Source of the DNA: an uncultured Persicitalea sp.
GTDB taxonomy: Bacteria > Bacteroidota > Bacteroidia > Cytophagales > Spirosomataceae
Direction: 5' to 3'
Length of the DNA: 5,531 bases
Assembly (NCBI GenBank): GCA_950075905.1
Contig: CATMVR010000388.1
Location: 1-5,531, forward strand
Below are positions 4,807 through 5,531 of the stretch, piece by piece (position 1 is the first letter of the stretch; each line of letters begins with the position of its first letter). Both the position numbers and the translations under genes were made by a program. The notes below the pieces were generated by a model. It worked only from the letters and a program-made list of their open reading frames with translations. It was not told the DNA's origin and did no database searches.

Positions 4807-5531
4807 ATGGCTAAGAAAAACGGCTCTAATTTTTTCTTTGATAAAGTCCTGCCTACTCTTTACAGTGCCGGTGCTGCAGTGGTAGTACTGGGAGCACTCT
4901 TTAAAATTCAGCATTGGGACGGTGGTAGCGAAATGCTCACCATTGGACTTGGCACCGAAGCAGTAATCTTTTTACTTTATGCATTGCAAACCTTTGTACA
5001 ACCCGTAGAAAAGCAGCCCGCCTGGGAAAGAGTATATCCCGAACTGGCCGACGATTATGACGGTCCTATTGCCGTACGTACTACCGGCCCGCCACCTAAC
5101 GGATTGACAGCTAACATGGATAACATGCTGGCAAACGCTAAAATCACCCCCGATATCTTTGATAACCTGGGTAAAGGCTTCCGGAATCTGACAGATACGG
5201 TAAGCAAAATCGGCGACCTGACCGACGCCGCCGTAGCCACCAACGACTACGCCAAGAGTGTGAAGTCAGCCTCAACGGCTATCAACGATATGAACAAGTC
5301 TTACGGAGTAGCTATCAACGCTATGTCTTCGATGGCCGATGCCACCAAAGATGCGCAGGCCTACCGGGAGCAGTTTCAGCAAATAACCAAAAACATGGGT
5401 GCCCTGAATGCCGTATATGAGATGGAGTTACAGGATACTACCAAACATCTTAAGGCAATGAACGCGTTCTACGGCAATCTGACTGCCGCTATGGAGAATA
5501 TGTCTGAGGCTACCAAAGAGTCGCAGCAATT
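4807..5531 (+). CDS. gldL: GldL/PorL, T9SS inner-membrane motor subunit (3' end outside window)
   Basis: The frame is open to the right edge: 241 complete codons with no stop. The N-terminus MAKKNGSNFFFDKVLPTLYS leads into a first membrane segment (about 17-34, ending GALFKIQHW). A short loop and a second segment (about 44-62, LTIGLGTEAVIFLLYALQ) follow. This helical hairpin is the GldL signature. It contains the charged residues thought to carry protons in the family, here most likely Lys33 and Glu51, with Tyr19 and His36 also conserved-looking. GldL packs as a pentamer around GldM and drives secretion and gliding from the proton-motive force. From residue 63 on the protein is cytoplasmic, Ala/Asn/Met-rich and helical-looking, with a typical NMGALNAVYEMELQDTTKHLKAMNAFYGNL stretch split here as residues 198-212 (NMGALNAVYEMELQD) and the rest. 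The ATG at 4807 directly precedes the expected N-terminus. gldM should follow. Confidence 0.93.
   Translation, partial: MAKKNGSNFFFDKVLPTLYSAGAAVVVLGALFKIQHWDGGSEMLTIGLGTEAVIFLLYALQTFVQPVEKQPAWERVYPELADDYDGPIAVRTTGPPPNGLTANMDNMLANAKITPDIFDNLGKGFRNLTDTVSKIGDLTDAAVATNDYAKSVKSASTAINDMNKSYGVAINAMSSMADATKDAQAYREQFQQITKNMGALNAVYEMELQDTTKHLKAMNAFYGNLTAAMENMSEATKESQQ

Noticed and set aside
1..5531. Mobile element, CRISPR array, tRNA or rRNA
   Set aside because: No transposase or integrase, no regularly spaced direct repeats, no cloverleaf and no rRNA-like sequence were seen on reading through the window.

Overview
The window is a chromosomal segment from a member of the Bacteroidota. It most resembles the Cytophagales (Spirosomataceae-like), although family-level placement is a guess. 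Three things support this: a PorP-GldK-GldL cluster of the type IX secretion system (T9SS)/gliding machinery, a DUF4271 membrane protein, and AT-rich start regions without Shine-Dalgarno sequences together with TAnnTTTG-type promoter boxes. All genes are on the + strand, and no gap between genes exceeds about 250 bases.

Layout. The left edge (2-205) is the last 67 codons of sucD, encoding succinyl-CoA synthetase alpha subunit and including its active-site histidine. A strong hairpin follows. Next is a 394-residue DUF4271 protein (267-1451) with a signal peptide, an exported N-terminal domain and about six membrane segments. A class III uroporphyrinogen synthase (hemD, 1496-2281) lies 44 bases further on and ends in a clear terminator. 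Then come porP (2414-3367, outer-membrane PorP/SprF family), a 252-base intergenic region with several signals, gldK/porK (3620-4693, lipoprotein with a formylglycine-generating-enzyme fold), a terminator-like hairpin, and the first 241 codons of gldL/porL (4807 to the window edge). The gldM and gldN genes would be expected just beyond the right edge.

How the genes work together. In the known T9SS, GldL and GldM form a proton-motive-force-driven motor in the inner membrane. GldK and GldN form periplasmic rings under the outer membrane, and PorP is an outer-membrane partner of that assembly. The window therefore holds the upstream half of the core T9SS locus. hemD (haem/sirohaem precursor synthesis), the DUF4271 gene and sucD are housekeeping-type or uncharacterised neighbours with no demonstrated link to secretion.

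The genes are recognisable families and I do not see a wholly new system. The least explained parts are the DUF4271 protein, the porP-gldK intergenic region (a perfect -7 box almost touching a 38-codon ORF, plus competing hairpins), and the gldK-gldL hairpin with a possible internal promoter. All RNA-level claims are by eye and were not folded or tested.
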